Shown: piece after piece, positions 31,508 to 38,332 of the stretch | How positions within the stretch are numbered: position 1 is the first letter of the stretch | How the letters are laid out: each line of letters begins with the position of its first letter | Assembly (NCBI GenBank): GCA_944385765.1 | Contig: CALWYL010000016.1 | Location: 1-38,332, forward strand | Direction of reading: 5' to 3' | DNA from: an uncultured Oscillospiraceae bacterium | GTDB taxonomy: Bacteria > Bacillota > Clostridia > Oscillospirales > Oscillospiraceae | Length of the DNA stretch: 38,332 nucleotides | The notes under the pieces: generated by a model | The model's input: only the letters and a program-made list of their open reading frames with translations | Database searches by the model: none | What the model was told of the DNA's origin: nothing | Translations under genes and position numbers: made by a program

Positions 31508-32770
31508 TCACCTCAAACCCAGGCAGGCCCGGACGGCGCCCGCCATATAGAGCGAGCCCACGGAGCAGACGGCCCCCGCCGGCCCCGCCAGCTCGCGGGC
31601 CCTCTCCACGGCCCGCGGTATTTCTCCGCCGTCCTCGGCCCTCAGGCCCCGGCGGCGCAGCTCCGCCGCCAGCTCGCCGGCCGGCAGCGCCCTCTCGGAG
31701 TCCGGCGTGGCGCACACAAAGCCCTCGGCCACCGGCGCGAGTATGTCCAGCATGCCCCGCCAGTCCTTGTCGGCGAGCACGCCCATCAGCAGCACGCAGC
31801 GGCCGCCGGGCATGTACTCGCGTATGGCCCCGGCCGTGGCGCGCACGCACTGGGGGTTGTGCCCCCCGTCCACCACGAAGAGCGGCGAGCGGGAGACGAG
31901 CTCGAACCTTGCCGGCCACGCGGCGCCGGCGAAGCCCCGCCTCACCGCCTCCTCCGGCAATACCCAGCCGCGCTCCCTCAGCGCCGCGAGCGCCGTGAGG
32001 GCCGTGGCGGCGTTCCTCAGCTGATGCCGCCCCAGCAGGCGTATGGAATACTCCCCGCCGGCGAACCTGAAGTTCTGCCCCTCCAGCGACGAGCCCAGCG
32101 GCTCTATCAGCGAGAAGTCGGCGAAGCGCAGTTCCGTGCCCGTGCGCGCGGCGGCGGCGCGCAGCACTGCGGCCACTCCGGGCTCCTGGGCATAGCTCAC
32201 GGCCGCGCCGCCCTTGAATATGCCGGCCTTTTCGGAGGCTATCGCCTCCACGGTGTCTCCGAGGACGGCGGTGTGGTCCAGCCCTATGTTCATGATGACG
32301 GCGCACTCCGGGCGAGGTATGACGTTCGTGGCGTCCAGCCGCCCGCCCATGCCCGTCTCCAGCACCACTATGTCGGCCCGCCGGCGGGCAAACCACAGCA
32401 GCGCGGCCGCGGTGACCAGCTCGAACTCCGTGCAGGGCTCCTCCAGCCCCCGCGCGGCCTCCGCCAGCCCGCCTATCAGCTCCGCGAGCTCCCCGTCGCC
32501 TATCTCCTCCCCGTCGAGCCTCATGCGCTCGTTGAAGCGCAGCAGGTGCGGCGAGGTGTACAGGCCGGTTTTGTATCCCGCGGCCGTCAGGGCGGCGGCC
32601 ATCAGCGCCGAGGCGGAGCCCTTCCCGTTGGTCCCCGCCACGTGCACGAATTTCAGCTCTCTCTGCGGCTCTCCCAGCCTCTCGAGCAGCGCCCGCACCC
32701 GCTCCAGGCCGGGCCTCACGCCCAGCCAGGACACGCCCTCGATGTATTTCAGCGCCTCCGCGTAGTCCAT
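31508..32770 (-). CDS. folC: Folylpolyglutamate synthase / dihydrofolate synthase
   Basis: This 420-residue Mur-ligase-like enzyme adds glutamate to folates (and to dihydropteroate in bifunctional forms). VHVAGTNGKGSASALM holds the ATP P-loop (GTNGKGSA, 46-53), TGLYTSPHLLRFNERM is the folate-binding loop, LETGMGGRLDATNV and NIGLDHTAVLGDT follow, and VDGGHNPQ near 305 begins the C-terminal domain. ATG at 32770 is chosen over an adjacent TTG; AGAGGGTGG lies just upstream. A consensus promoter drives folC and ruvX. Confidence 0.95.
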   Translation of the reverse strand: MDYAEALKYIEGVSWLGVRPGLERVRALLERLGEPQRELKFVHVAGTNGKGSASALMAAALTAAGYKTGLYTSPHLLRFNERMRLDGEEIGDGELAELIGGLAEAARGLEEPCTEFELVTAAALLWFARRRADIVVLETGMGGRLDATNVIPRPECAVIMNIGLDHTAVLGDTVEAIASEKAGIFKGGAAVSYAQEPGVAAVLRAAAARTGTELRFADFSLIEPLGSSLEGQNFRFAGGEYSIRLLGRHQLRNAATALTALAALRERGWVLPEEAVRRGFAGAAWPARFELVSRSPLFVVDGGHNPQCVRATAGAIREYMPGGRCVLLMGVLADKDWRGMLDILAPVAEGFVCATPDSERALPAGELAAELRRRGLRAEDGGEIPRAVERARELAGPAGAVCSVGSLYMAGAVRACLGLR

Positions 32771-32803
32771 CAATCCACCCTCTCCGCAGCTTCAGGTACC
32801 TCG

Positions 32804-32832
32804 ATTATAGTTGCCGCCCTCCCCCCTGTCAA
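32804..32832 (-). promoter_or_regulatory. folC-ruvX promoter (full consensus)
   Basis: On the minus strand TTGACA (32832-32827), exactly 17 bases, TATAAT (32809-32804). A perfect sigma-A consensus, 34 bases before the folC ATG. Confidence 0.92.
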
Positions 32833-32864
32833 CTTCCCCCGCGCGGGAGGCAGAAAATGCCCAA

Positions 32865-32893
32865 TGGACAAGCGGCGGGATGTGTGTTAGAAT
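32865..32893 (+). promoter_or_regulatory. Promoter of the NAGPA/SLH surface protein gene
   Basis: TGGACA (32865-32870), 17-base spacer, TAGAAT (32888-32893), 69 bases before the start codon and divergent from the folC promoter. Confidence 0.85.
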
Positions 32894-32961
32894 ACGGGGG
32901 AATGAATTCTGCCCGGGCGCGGCCTTCGCCGCGCAGTCCCTCCGAGAGAAAGGAAGAACCT

Positions 32962-35208
32962 ATGAAAAAAGCAGTCTCTCTCCTCCTGGCCCTCTCGCTG
33001 CTGGCCACCTGCGCTCTGGCCTACGGCGACGGCACCGGCGCCGCCACGTACACCAACGAGTGGGCCCTGGCGGACGGCCTCACCTACGAAAACGCCGTCT
33101 CCCGCAACAGCTCCGGCGGCCGCGTGGAGACCTTCTCGCTCGAGCTCCAGCCGTACAGCGGCGTCTACCCCATAGTCCTGGCCTGCGACACGATATACGG
33201 CGGCATGACGATAAACAACATGATAAGCTACGCCGAGTCCCTGGGCTACAACGTGGTGGGCGCGGTCAACGCCGACTTCGGCTATTGGGACACCCGCATC
33301 CCCTGCGGCATGGTGGTGGAGGACGGCATATACAAGTCCTCGCCCGAGGGCAACCACGCCATAGCCTTCACGGAGGACGGGGCCTTCGCCTCCTCCCGCC
33401 CGGAGGTGTACATCACCCTGGAGAACAACACCACCGGCCACGTGGCCGAGACCACGCATCTGAACAAGACCCGCGCCGACGACGGGCTCTACCTCTACAG
33501 CGAGTACTTCTCCACCGTCTCCACCCGCACCTCCAGCTCCGGCTGGTACGTCATACTGCGCGTGATTGGCGGCGGCGAGCTCTCCCTGGAGGGCGGGATG
33601 GAGTGCGAGGTGGCCGACATCGTCGAGGGCGAGGACGCCGTGATGATAGGCGAGGACCACCTGGTGCTCACCGCCTCCGACGCCGCCGGGCTGGACGGCG
33701 AGCTCGCCAAGTTCGGCATAGGCGACAGCGTCACCGTCTCCACCAGCTGCTCCGACCCCGACCTCGCGCGGGCCGAGTGGGTCTCCGGCTGCGGCAACAT
33801 ACTGGCCCTGGACGGGCAGATTTACGAGCGCGAGTGGTGGGACAGCAGCATAGACGAGGCCAACCCCCGCACGGCCATCGGCATCCGGGACGACGGCAGC
33901 GTGGTCTACTACGTGATGGACGGCCGCAGCGAGGCCTCCCGCGGCTCCACGCTCGACGAGCTGGCCGAGGACCTGCTCTCCATGGGCTGCAGCACCGTCA
34001 TCAACATGGACGGCGGCGGCTCCAGCGCCCTGGCGCTGAGGATGCCCGGCAGCGAGGGCTTCACCGTAGTCAACACCCCCTCGGACGGCACTCTGCGCTC
34101 CGTCTGCTCCTACATCCTCTTCGTCACCGACGAGAGCCCCAGCGGCACGGCGGAGAACATCTTCCTCACCGAGGACGGGTCCTATATACTCGCCGGCAGC
34201 TCCCTCCCCCTGGAGCTCGCCGCCACCGACAACGCCATGCGCACCGTGCCCCTCACCGGCTCAGTCCGCGCCAGCGCCTCCCGGGGCAGCGTCTCCGGCG
34301 GGGTCTACACCGCCCCCGCTTCGGCCGGCGCGGACGTGATAAGCCTCTCCGCCGGCTCCGCCGCCGGCAGCGGCACCCTGCACGTCGTCGCCGCCGCCGA
34401 TGAGCTGCGGCTGGTCGACGCCGCCGACGGCCGCGAGCTCAGCCGCCTCATCATCGGGCAGGAGGAGAGCGTGACCATCGGCGTGCAGCCGCTCTACGAC
34501 CTGCGCCCCGTCCTCTTTGACGAGAGCGGCGTGAAGTACTCCGTCAGCGGCCAGATAGGCGTCGTGTCCTCCGACGGCGTGTTCATCGCCTCCGGCGCCC
34601 CGGGGGCCGAGGGCAGCATCACCGTGGAGGCCGCCGGGCTCAGCGCCACGGTGGAGGTCAAGATAGAGGTGGAGTTCGCCGACATGAAGGGCCACTGGGC
34701 CGAGGAGGCCGTCAAGCGGCTCTATGAAGCCGGCGTGGTCACCGGCATGACCGACACCACCTTCGGCCCCGACGGCACCATGCGCCGCTGTGACTTCGTG
34801 CTCATGCTCTACCGCGCGGCCGGCTCCCCCGCCGTCAGCTCCGCCGGCGGCTTCACCGACGTGGCCTCCGGCGCCTACTACGCCCAGGCCGTCGCCTGGG
34901 CCAAGGAGAGCGGCATAACCACCGGCCAGACCGAGACCACCTTCGCCCCCGAGGCCACGCTGACGCGCCAGGAGGGCTTCACCTTCCTCTACCGCGCCCT
35001 AGGCGCGCTGGAGGTCAGCTACGACGTGGCGGACACCGCCGTGCTGGGCGGCTTCAGCGACGGGGCCTCCGTGGCCGTCTGGGCCGCCGAGGCCGCGGCC
35101 ACCCTGGTGGACATGGGCGTCGTCCAGGGCTCCGGCGGGGCGTTGAACCCCACCGGCGGCCTCACCAGGGCCGAGATGGCCAAGATGCTCGCCTCCGCCA
35201 TATTCTGA
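32962..35208 (+). CDS. Secreted phosphodiester glycosidase (NAGPA) domain protein with SLH repeats
   Basis: This 748-residue exported protein starts with a signal peptide (MKKAVSLLLALSLLATCALAYG). Residues about 30-390 form a NAGPA/phosphodiester glycosidase domain: GYNVVGAVNADFGYWD near 90, NPRTAIGIRDDGSVVYYVMDGR near 301 and STVINMDGGGSSALAL near 345 are the family's signature blocks. A beta-rich region of about 180 residues follows, then three S-layer homology repeats from about 570 to the end (DMKGHWAEEAVKRL, FTDVASGAYYAQAVAWA, SDGASVAVWAAEAAATL), which tether it to the cell-wall polymer. GAAAGGAAG seven bases before the ATG fixes the start. The substrate may be a sugar-phosphodiester in wall polymer or capsule; this is inferred. 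Confidence 0.92.
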   Translation: MKKAVSLLLALSLLATCALAYGDGTGAATYTNEWALADGLTYENAVSRNSSGGRVETFSLELQPYSGVYPIVLACDTIYGGMTINNMISYAESLGYNVVGAVNADFGYWDTRIPCGMVVEDGIYKSSPEGNHAIAFTEDGAFASSRPEVYITLENNTTGHVAETTHLNKTRADDGLYLYSEYFSTVSTRTSSSGWYVILRVIGGGELSLEGGMECEVADIVEGEDAVMIGEDHLVLTASDAAGLDGELAKFGIGDSVTVSTSCSDPDLARAEWVSGCGNILALDGQIYEREWWDSSIDEANPRTAIGIRDDGSVVYYVMDGRSEASRGSTLDELAEDLLSMGCSTVINMDGGGSSALALRMPGSEGFTVVNTPSDGTLRSVCSYILFVTDESPSGTAENIFLTEDGSYILAGSSLPLELAATDNAMRTVPLTGSVRASASRGSVSGGVYTAPASAGADVISLSAGSAAGSGTLHVVAAADELRLVDAADGRELSRLIIGQEESVTIGVQPLYDLRPVLFDESGVKYSVSGQIGVVSSDGVFIASGAPGAEGSITVEAAGLSATVEVKIEVEFADMKGHWAEEAVKRLYEAGVVTGMTDTTFGPDGTMRRCDFVLMLYRAAGSPAVSSAGGFTDVASGAYYAQAVAWAKESGITTGQTETTFAPEATLTRQEGFTFLYRALGALEVSYDVADTAVLGGFSDGASVAVWAAEAAATLVDMGVVQGSGGALNPTGGLTRAEMAKMLASAIF

Positions 35209-35226
35209 GAGACCGCATAAAAATAT

Positions 35227-35261
35227 CCGGGCCCGCGGCGTCTGCCGCGGGCCCGGTTTTT
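35227..35261. terminator. Bidirectional intrinsic terminator
   Basis: A 13-bp perfect stem (35227-35239 with 35244-35256), GTCT loop, five T residues after it (35257-35261) and an A-run before it (minus-strand T-tract). It serves the surface protein gene and the convergent GNAT gene. Confidence 0.92.
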
Positions 35262-35271
35262 GGCTTTCATC

Positions 35272-35763
35272 TCAGAGCGCCCTGCGATAGGCCCAGCCGC
35301 GCTCCGTCTTTGCGTACGGCTCAAAGCCCGCCGCCATGAAGCAGCGCCGCGAGGCCTCGTTCCAGTCGTATATCTCCTCCACGGCGAGCTCGCGCCAGCC
35401 CAGGCCCCGCGCCCGCTCGCACAGCGCCGAGATAACCCTGCGCCCAATGCCTCGGCCGCGCTCGGCCCTCTCGCCTATGACGATGGGCATGTCCTCCTGC
35501 CAGAACGTCACGTCCCCGATGGGGACGAACTCCCCGTCCCGCAGCAGTTCTATGAAATAGAGCTCGCCCCGCGCGTCCAGGTAGCGGTACATGACCTCCA
35601 GCCGCGCCATGTCATATGGCTCCCGCTTGCCGTCCACCAGGTAGAGCGTCTCCCCGTCCTGATACCAGGGCAGGGCGAAGTCAAACCGCCCGTCGAAGCG
35701 CCTCAGCCTGAGGTCCGCCCCTATCTCCAGCAGCTCCGGCTGCTCTATGCCCGCTATCGGCAT
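35272..35763 (-). CDS. GNAT-family N-acetyltransferase
   Basis: This 163-residue acetyltransferase shows the acetyl-CoA pyrophosphate loop as ERGRGIGRRVISALCERARGLG near residues 98-119, followed by LAVEEIYDWNEASRRCFMAAGFEPYAKTERGWAYRR, the usual GNAT motif B. The N-terminal half includes GEFVPIGDVTFWQEDMPIVIG, the strand pair before the CoA loop. Acceptor unknown. It follows ybaB by four bases in the dnaX operon, in the place where recR is usually found. The ribosome-binding site is poor, so translation may depend on ybaB coupling. Confidence 0.87.
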   Translation of the reverse strand: MPIAGIEQPELLEIGADLRLRRFDGRFDFALPWYQDGETLYLVDGKREPYDMARLEVMYRYLDARGELYFIELLRDGEFVPIGDVTFWQEDMPIVIGERAERGRGIGRRVISALCERARGLGWRELAVEEIYDWNEASRRCFMAAGFEPYAKTERGWAYRRAL

Positions 35764-35767
35764 CCGC

Positions 35768-36106
35768 TCAGAAGGGCAGGCCCTTCATGCCCGTGAGCCT
35801 GGCCATGCCGCTGGAGGAGGCCTCGTCCACCTTCCTCAGCGCCTCGTTCACGGCCGCCGTCACCAGATCCTGCAGCATCTCCACGTCCTCCGGGTCCACC
35901 GCCTCGGGGTCTATGGTGAGGGAGACGAGCTCGTGCTTGCCGTTGGCCACGGCCTTGACCACGCCGCCGCCGGCGGTGGCCTCAAAGCTGGAGTTCTCCA
36001 GCTCCTCCTGCATCCTGCGCAGCTCCTCCTGCATCTTCTGCGCCTGCTTGAGCATGTTCGCCTGGTTCATGCCGCCGTAGCCGCCGCGGAAACCGCCCTT
36101 TGCCAT
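35768..36106 (-). CDS. YbaB/EbfC nucleoid-associated protein
   Basis: This 112-residue protein is of the YbaB/EbfC family, dimeric DNA-binding proteins usually encoded between dnaX and recR. The N-terminus is glycine-rich (GGFRGGYGGMNQANMLKQAQ), then a coiled-coil helix QKMQEELRRMQEELENSSFEA and the family core GGGVVKAVANGKHELVSLTIDPEAVDPEDVEMLQDLV. ATG at 36106 is taken, with AAAGGT about 12 bases upstream; a TTG 12 bases earlier is possible. Sixteen bases separate it from the dnaX stop. Confidence 0.93.
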   Translation of the reverse strand: MAKGGFRGGYGGMNQANMLKQAQKMQEELRRMQEELENSSFEATAGGGVVKAVANGKHELVSLTIDPEAVDPEDVEMLQDLVTAAVNEALRKVDEASSSGMARLTGMKGLPF

Positions 36107-36122
36107 GTCTGAACACAACCTT

Positions 36123-37835
36123 TCAGGTAAATTGTACTTCCTTGAACTTGCGGAGCTCCTCTATGCTCCTGGTGGCAATCTTCTCGCCCGAGTCCATCTC
36201 GCCCACGCTCACGGCCACCGGCGCGCCGGCCAGCTCCGCGGCCGCGGAGCGGAACTTGTCCAGCACCTCCGGCCTGCCGAGCATGTCGTGGGCAAAGCCC
36301 CTGGCCAGCAATATGTGCAGCCCCTCCGGCGTGAACTCCCCCGACGCCTGCAGCGGGTCGGTGAGCAGGTTGAAAATGCCCACCGGCAGGCGGCTCCGCA
36401 TCAGCTCAGTCAGCCGCTCCCAGCTGAGCTCGCCTGGGCGGGGCGCCGGCCCGGCGCCCTCCGCGGGGGCTCCCGATGTCCCCCGGAATTCCTCCGTTTT
36501 ATCCCCGGACTCCGCCGGTCTCTCCGCGGGTTCCGCCCCGGATTCCCCCGGCCGCCCGGGTTCGGCCCCGGGCATCCCGGCCGCTGGTTCACCTCGCCCG
36601 GGAGCGCGCTTTCGCTCCTGCGCGCGCGCGGGAATCCCCTGCTGCGCGTCTCCCCGCTCTTCCGCCCCGGCGGGCAGCCCGGCCCCGGACGCCGCCGCGG
36701 CCTCCAGGCGGGATATGCGCGCCCTCAGCTCCGGCAGGCCGTCGCAGGCCCCCGGCTCGCAGAGGGCCACCAGGCAGAGCTCCACCGCCGTGCGCGGCGA
36801 GGGGTTGTCCCTCAGCGCAGCCAGGGCCTCCTGTATGCGCTCCATGCCCCTCAGCAGCTCCTGCCGCGTGAAAAGCCCCGAAAAAGCCCTCAGCGCGTCC
36901 GCCGTATAGGCCCCGGAGAGCAGCTCCAGAGCCCCTCTGGGGGCCACGGAGAGCAGCAGGACGTCCCTCATCAGCGAGCAGAGGTCGCCCAGCAGCACGG
37001 CCGGGTCCTTCCCGTCGCGCCAGAGCCCGGCAAATATCTCCAGCGCCGATGCCCCGTCGTGCCCGGCAATGGCGCTCAACAGTTCCCCGATGCGCTCGCC
37101 CCCGGCGAGGCCCAGGGCGTCCGTCACCGCCCGCTCGTCTATCACCTCAGCGCCGGAGCACTGGTCGAGCAGGGATATGGCGTCGCGCATGCCGCCGTCG
37201 GCCAGCCGGGCGAGCAGCTCGGAGGCCCCCGGCGTGAGCCTGAAGCCCTCCTGCCCGGCGATGTAGTCCAGCCGCGCGGAGATGACGCCGCTGTCCAGCC
37301 GGCGGAAACTGTAGCGCTGGCAGCGCGAGAGTATCGTCGCCGGCACCTTGCGCAGCTCCGTGGTGGCCAGGATGAACATCAGGTGCTCCGGCGGCTCCTC
37401 CAGTATCTTCAGCAGGGCGTTGAAGGCCGCCGTGCTCAGCATGTGCACCTCGTCTATGATGTACACGCGCTTTTTCACGCTGGCGGGCGAGAACACGGCC
37501 TCCTCCCGCAGCGCGCGCACGTTCTCCACGCCGTTGTTGCTCGCGGCGTCGATTTCCACCACGTCGAGCACCGCGCCCTCGTCGATCCCGCGGCAGGCGG
37601 CGCACTCCCCGCAGGGGTTGCCGTCCACGGGGCGCAGGCAGTTGACGGCCTTGGCCAGTATCTTGGCGCAGGTCGTCTTGCCGGTCCCCCGCGTGCCCAC
37701 GAACAGATAGGCGTGCGACAGCCGGCCGGAGGCCACCTGGGATTTCAGCGTCCCCGTTATATGCTCCTGACCGCAGACCTCGTCGAAGGTCCGCGGCCGG
37801 TATTTGCGGTACAAAGCCTGATAGATGGCGCCCAA
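36123..37835 (-). CDS. dnaX: DNA polymerase III subunit gamma/tau
   Basis: This 570-residue clamp-loader ATPase has YQALYRKYRPRTFDEVCGQE at the start, Walker A GTRGTGKTT near residue 48, a zinc module with four cysteines (C-x8-CGECAAC near 66-81), the DExx box YIIDEVHMLS near 128 and sensor ATTELRKVPATILSRCQRY. Residues about 390-480 are a Gly/Pro/Glu/Ala-rich linker, and the last 90 residues are the tau-type C-terminal domain. The frame offers only a TTG at 37835, with AAGGA almost touching it, or an ATC nine bases on that would give the family's usual start position. I saw no programmed frameshift site in the linker. It is downstream of the SRP RNA and followed by ybaB. Confidence 0.95.
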   Translation of the reverse strand: MGAIYQALYRKYRPRTFDEVCGQEHITGTLKSQVASGRLSHAYLFVGTRGTGKTTCAKILAKAVNCLRPVDGNPCGECAACRGIDEGAVLDVVEIDAASNNGVENVRALREEAVFSPASVKKRVYIIDEVHMLSTAAFNALLKILEEPPEHLMFILATTELRKVPATILSRCQRYSFRRLDSGVISARLDYIAGQEGFRLTPGASELLARLADGGMRDAISLLDQCSGAEVIDERAVTDALGLAGGERIGELLSAIAGHDGASALEIFAGLWRDGKDPAVLLGDLCSLMRDVLLLSVAPRGALELLSGAYTADALRAFSGLFTRQELLRGMERIQEALAALRDNPSPRTAVELCLVALCEPGACDGLPELRARISRLEAAAASGAGLPAGAEERGDAQQGIPARAQERKRAPGRGEPAAGMPGAEPGRPGESGAEPAERPAESGDKTEEFRGTSGAPAEGAGPAPRPGELSWERLTELMRSRLPVGIFNLLTDPLQASGEFTPEGLHILLARGFAHDMLGRPEVLDKFRSAAAELAGAPVAVSVGEMDSGEKIATRSIEELRKFKEVQFT

Positions 37836-37862
37836 GTCCTTTCCGAGTTATTCGCGCGGCAT

Positions 37863-38164
37863 AAAAATGCGGCTCTTTGCAAGACTGCACACCCTCGCTC
37901 GAACACGTGACCCATCCGTTACTGCGGCAGCCAGCTCGGCCCCGGCCGCCCCGCGGCACACGGGCTGGCCCGCTTAATGCTGCTCGGTTCCCCGCCTGAC
38001 ATGGTTCACGGGGGCCCGTTGCGCGGGACCGGGGCTTCAACGCCGCTTACCACAGGCAGCGACACATCACATATCCTCACTTGGGAATCCATCCCTGCTA
38101 TAGCGGATTGCAGGTTACAGGGCACCGCTGGCTCCCCGACTGGTGCAGCCTTGCAAAGAGCCGC
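37863..38164 (-). ncRNA. ffs: Signal recognition particle RNA, large Gram-positive type
   Basis: On the minus strand this roughly 300-base RNA shows the SRP helix-8 core between 38002 and 37973 (GTCAGG, a GGAA loop and AGCAGCATTAAG), the Alu-domain signature near 38155-38095 (CAGCGGTGCCCTGTAACC and ATCCGCTATAGCAGGG), and complementary ends: TGCGGCTCTTTGCAAG-like 5' sequence pairs with CTTGCAAAGAGCCGCA at the 3' end. The closing stem is followed by five T residues (37867-37863), an intrinsic terminator. Large SRP RNA upstream of dnaX is a known Firmicutes arrangement. Exact ends are predicted from the promoter and the stem. Confidence 0.93.
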
Positions 38165-38170
38165 AAGGGC

Positions 38171-38199
38171 ATTTTACTACAAAACAAGATTTTTATCAA
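38171..38199 (-). promoter_or_regulatory. SRP RNA promoter
   Basis: On the minus strand TTGATA (38199-38194), 17-base spacer, TAAAAT (38176-38171). The predicted start is the G near 38164, which begins the terminal stem. Confidence 0.85.
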
Positions 38200-38214
38200 T
38201 ATAGATTTTTTCTC

Positions 38215-38242
38215 TTTACAAAACGGATTTTTGTGCTATAAT
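38215..38242 (+). promoter_or_regulatory. tRNA-Ala promoter
   Basis: TTTACA (38215-38220), 16-base spacer, perfect TATAAT (38237-38242), about 15 bases before the tRNA 5' end. It is back to back with the SRP RNA promoter. Confidence 0.85.
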
Positions 38243-38256
38243 GTCATAGCGTCCAT

Positions 38257-38332
38257 GGGCCTGTAGCTCAGCTGGGAGAGCGTTCGGTTCGCATCCGAGA
38301 GGTCGAGAGTTCGAGTCTCTTCAGGTCCACCA
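38257..38332 (+). tRNA. tRNA-Ala (anticodon CGC)
   Basis: A complete 76-base cloverleaf: acceptor GGGCCTG/CAGGTCC, D-arm GCTC-AGCTGGGA-GAGC, anticodon stem TTCGG/CCGAG with loop TTCGCAT (anticodon CGC), variable loop AGGTC, T-arm with TTCGAGT, and an encoded CCA that ends exactly at the window edge. The acceptor contains the G3-U70 wobble pair, the identity element for alanyl-tRNA synthetase. It reads GCG, a heavily used codon in this GC-rich DNA. Confidence 0.96.

Noticed and set aside
29587..31998. An 803-codon plus-strand open frame
   Set aside because: It runs antisense through copA, the CsoR operators, ruvX and folC, and its end is Arg/Pro/Ala repeats.
37440..37480. A-rich run in dnaX as a programmed frameshift site
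   Set aside because: GAAAAAG occurs in the conserved ATPase part (near residue 122), not before the tau linker, and no stop codon or stem follows in a suitable place.
37977..38204. Small plus-strand open frame over the SRP RNA
   Set aside because: Its sequence is fully explained by the SRP RNA on the minus strand and it has no ribosome-binding site.

Overview
The window reads as chromosome of a high-GC Gram-positive (Firmicutes/Clostridia-type) anaerobe, plausibly a gut Oscillospiraceae-like bacterium. Signs of this are a large SRP RNA with an Alu domain next to dnaX, a CarD-type regulator, YesM/YesN/YesL and LplB/YtcP sugar systems, SLH domains, CsoR copper control, consensus sigma-A promoters, and frequent ATA isoleucine codons in GC-rich genes. 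The lineage is an inference from gene content. I see no phage, insertion sequence or CRISPR array.

Layout. 1-586: noncoding, palindrome-rich. 587-2658: a two-gene siroheme/tetrapyrrole unit. 2719-4012: a cytidylate-kinase-like gene and a divergent CarD-family regulator. 4058-5873: ROK sugar kinase and mannose-6-phosphate isomerase. 6277-10904: YesM histidine kinase, YesN response regulator, a membrane-tethered solute-binding protein and YesL, all translationally overlapping. 10891-20972 (minus strand): LplB and YtcP permeases, lipoprotein binding protein, GH130 phosphorylase, GH38 alpha-mannosidase and GH3 hydrolase. 21207-23950: phosphohexomutase and a GH20-type hexosaminidase. 24080-26634: tandem CNNM/CorC-like membrane proteins. 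26876-28167: ECF sigma factor and putative anti-sigma. 28249-31014: copA-csoR-copZ with two CsoR-type operators. 31090-32770: ruvX and folC. 32962-35208: a secreted NAGPA-domain/SLH protein. 35272-37835: dnaX-ybaB-GNAT. 37863-38332: SRP RNA and a divergent tRNA-Ala(CGC).

The centre of the window (about 4-24 kb) reads as one carbohydrate programme. An ABC importer without its own ATPase brings in a mannose-containing oligosaccharide. Hydrolases without signal peptides (GH20, GH38, GH3) and a GH130 phosphorylase dismantle it in the cytoplasm. Mannose is phosphorylated by the ROK kinase and isomerised by ManA, while mannose-1-phosphate from GH130 can pass through the phosphohexomutase. The GH20 + GH38 + GH130 combination points to N-glycan-like or other beta-mannosyl/GlcNAc oligosaccharides. 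A YesMN two-component system with its own tethered binding protein is the likely sensor. Substrate and regulation are inferences. The enzyme families are well supported by visible catalytic motifs.
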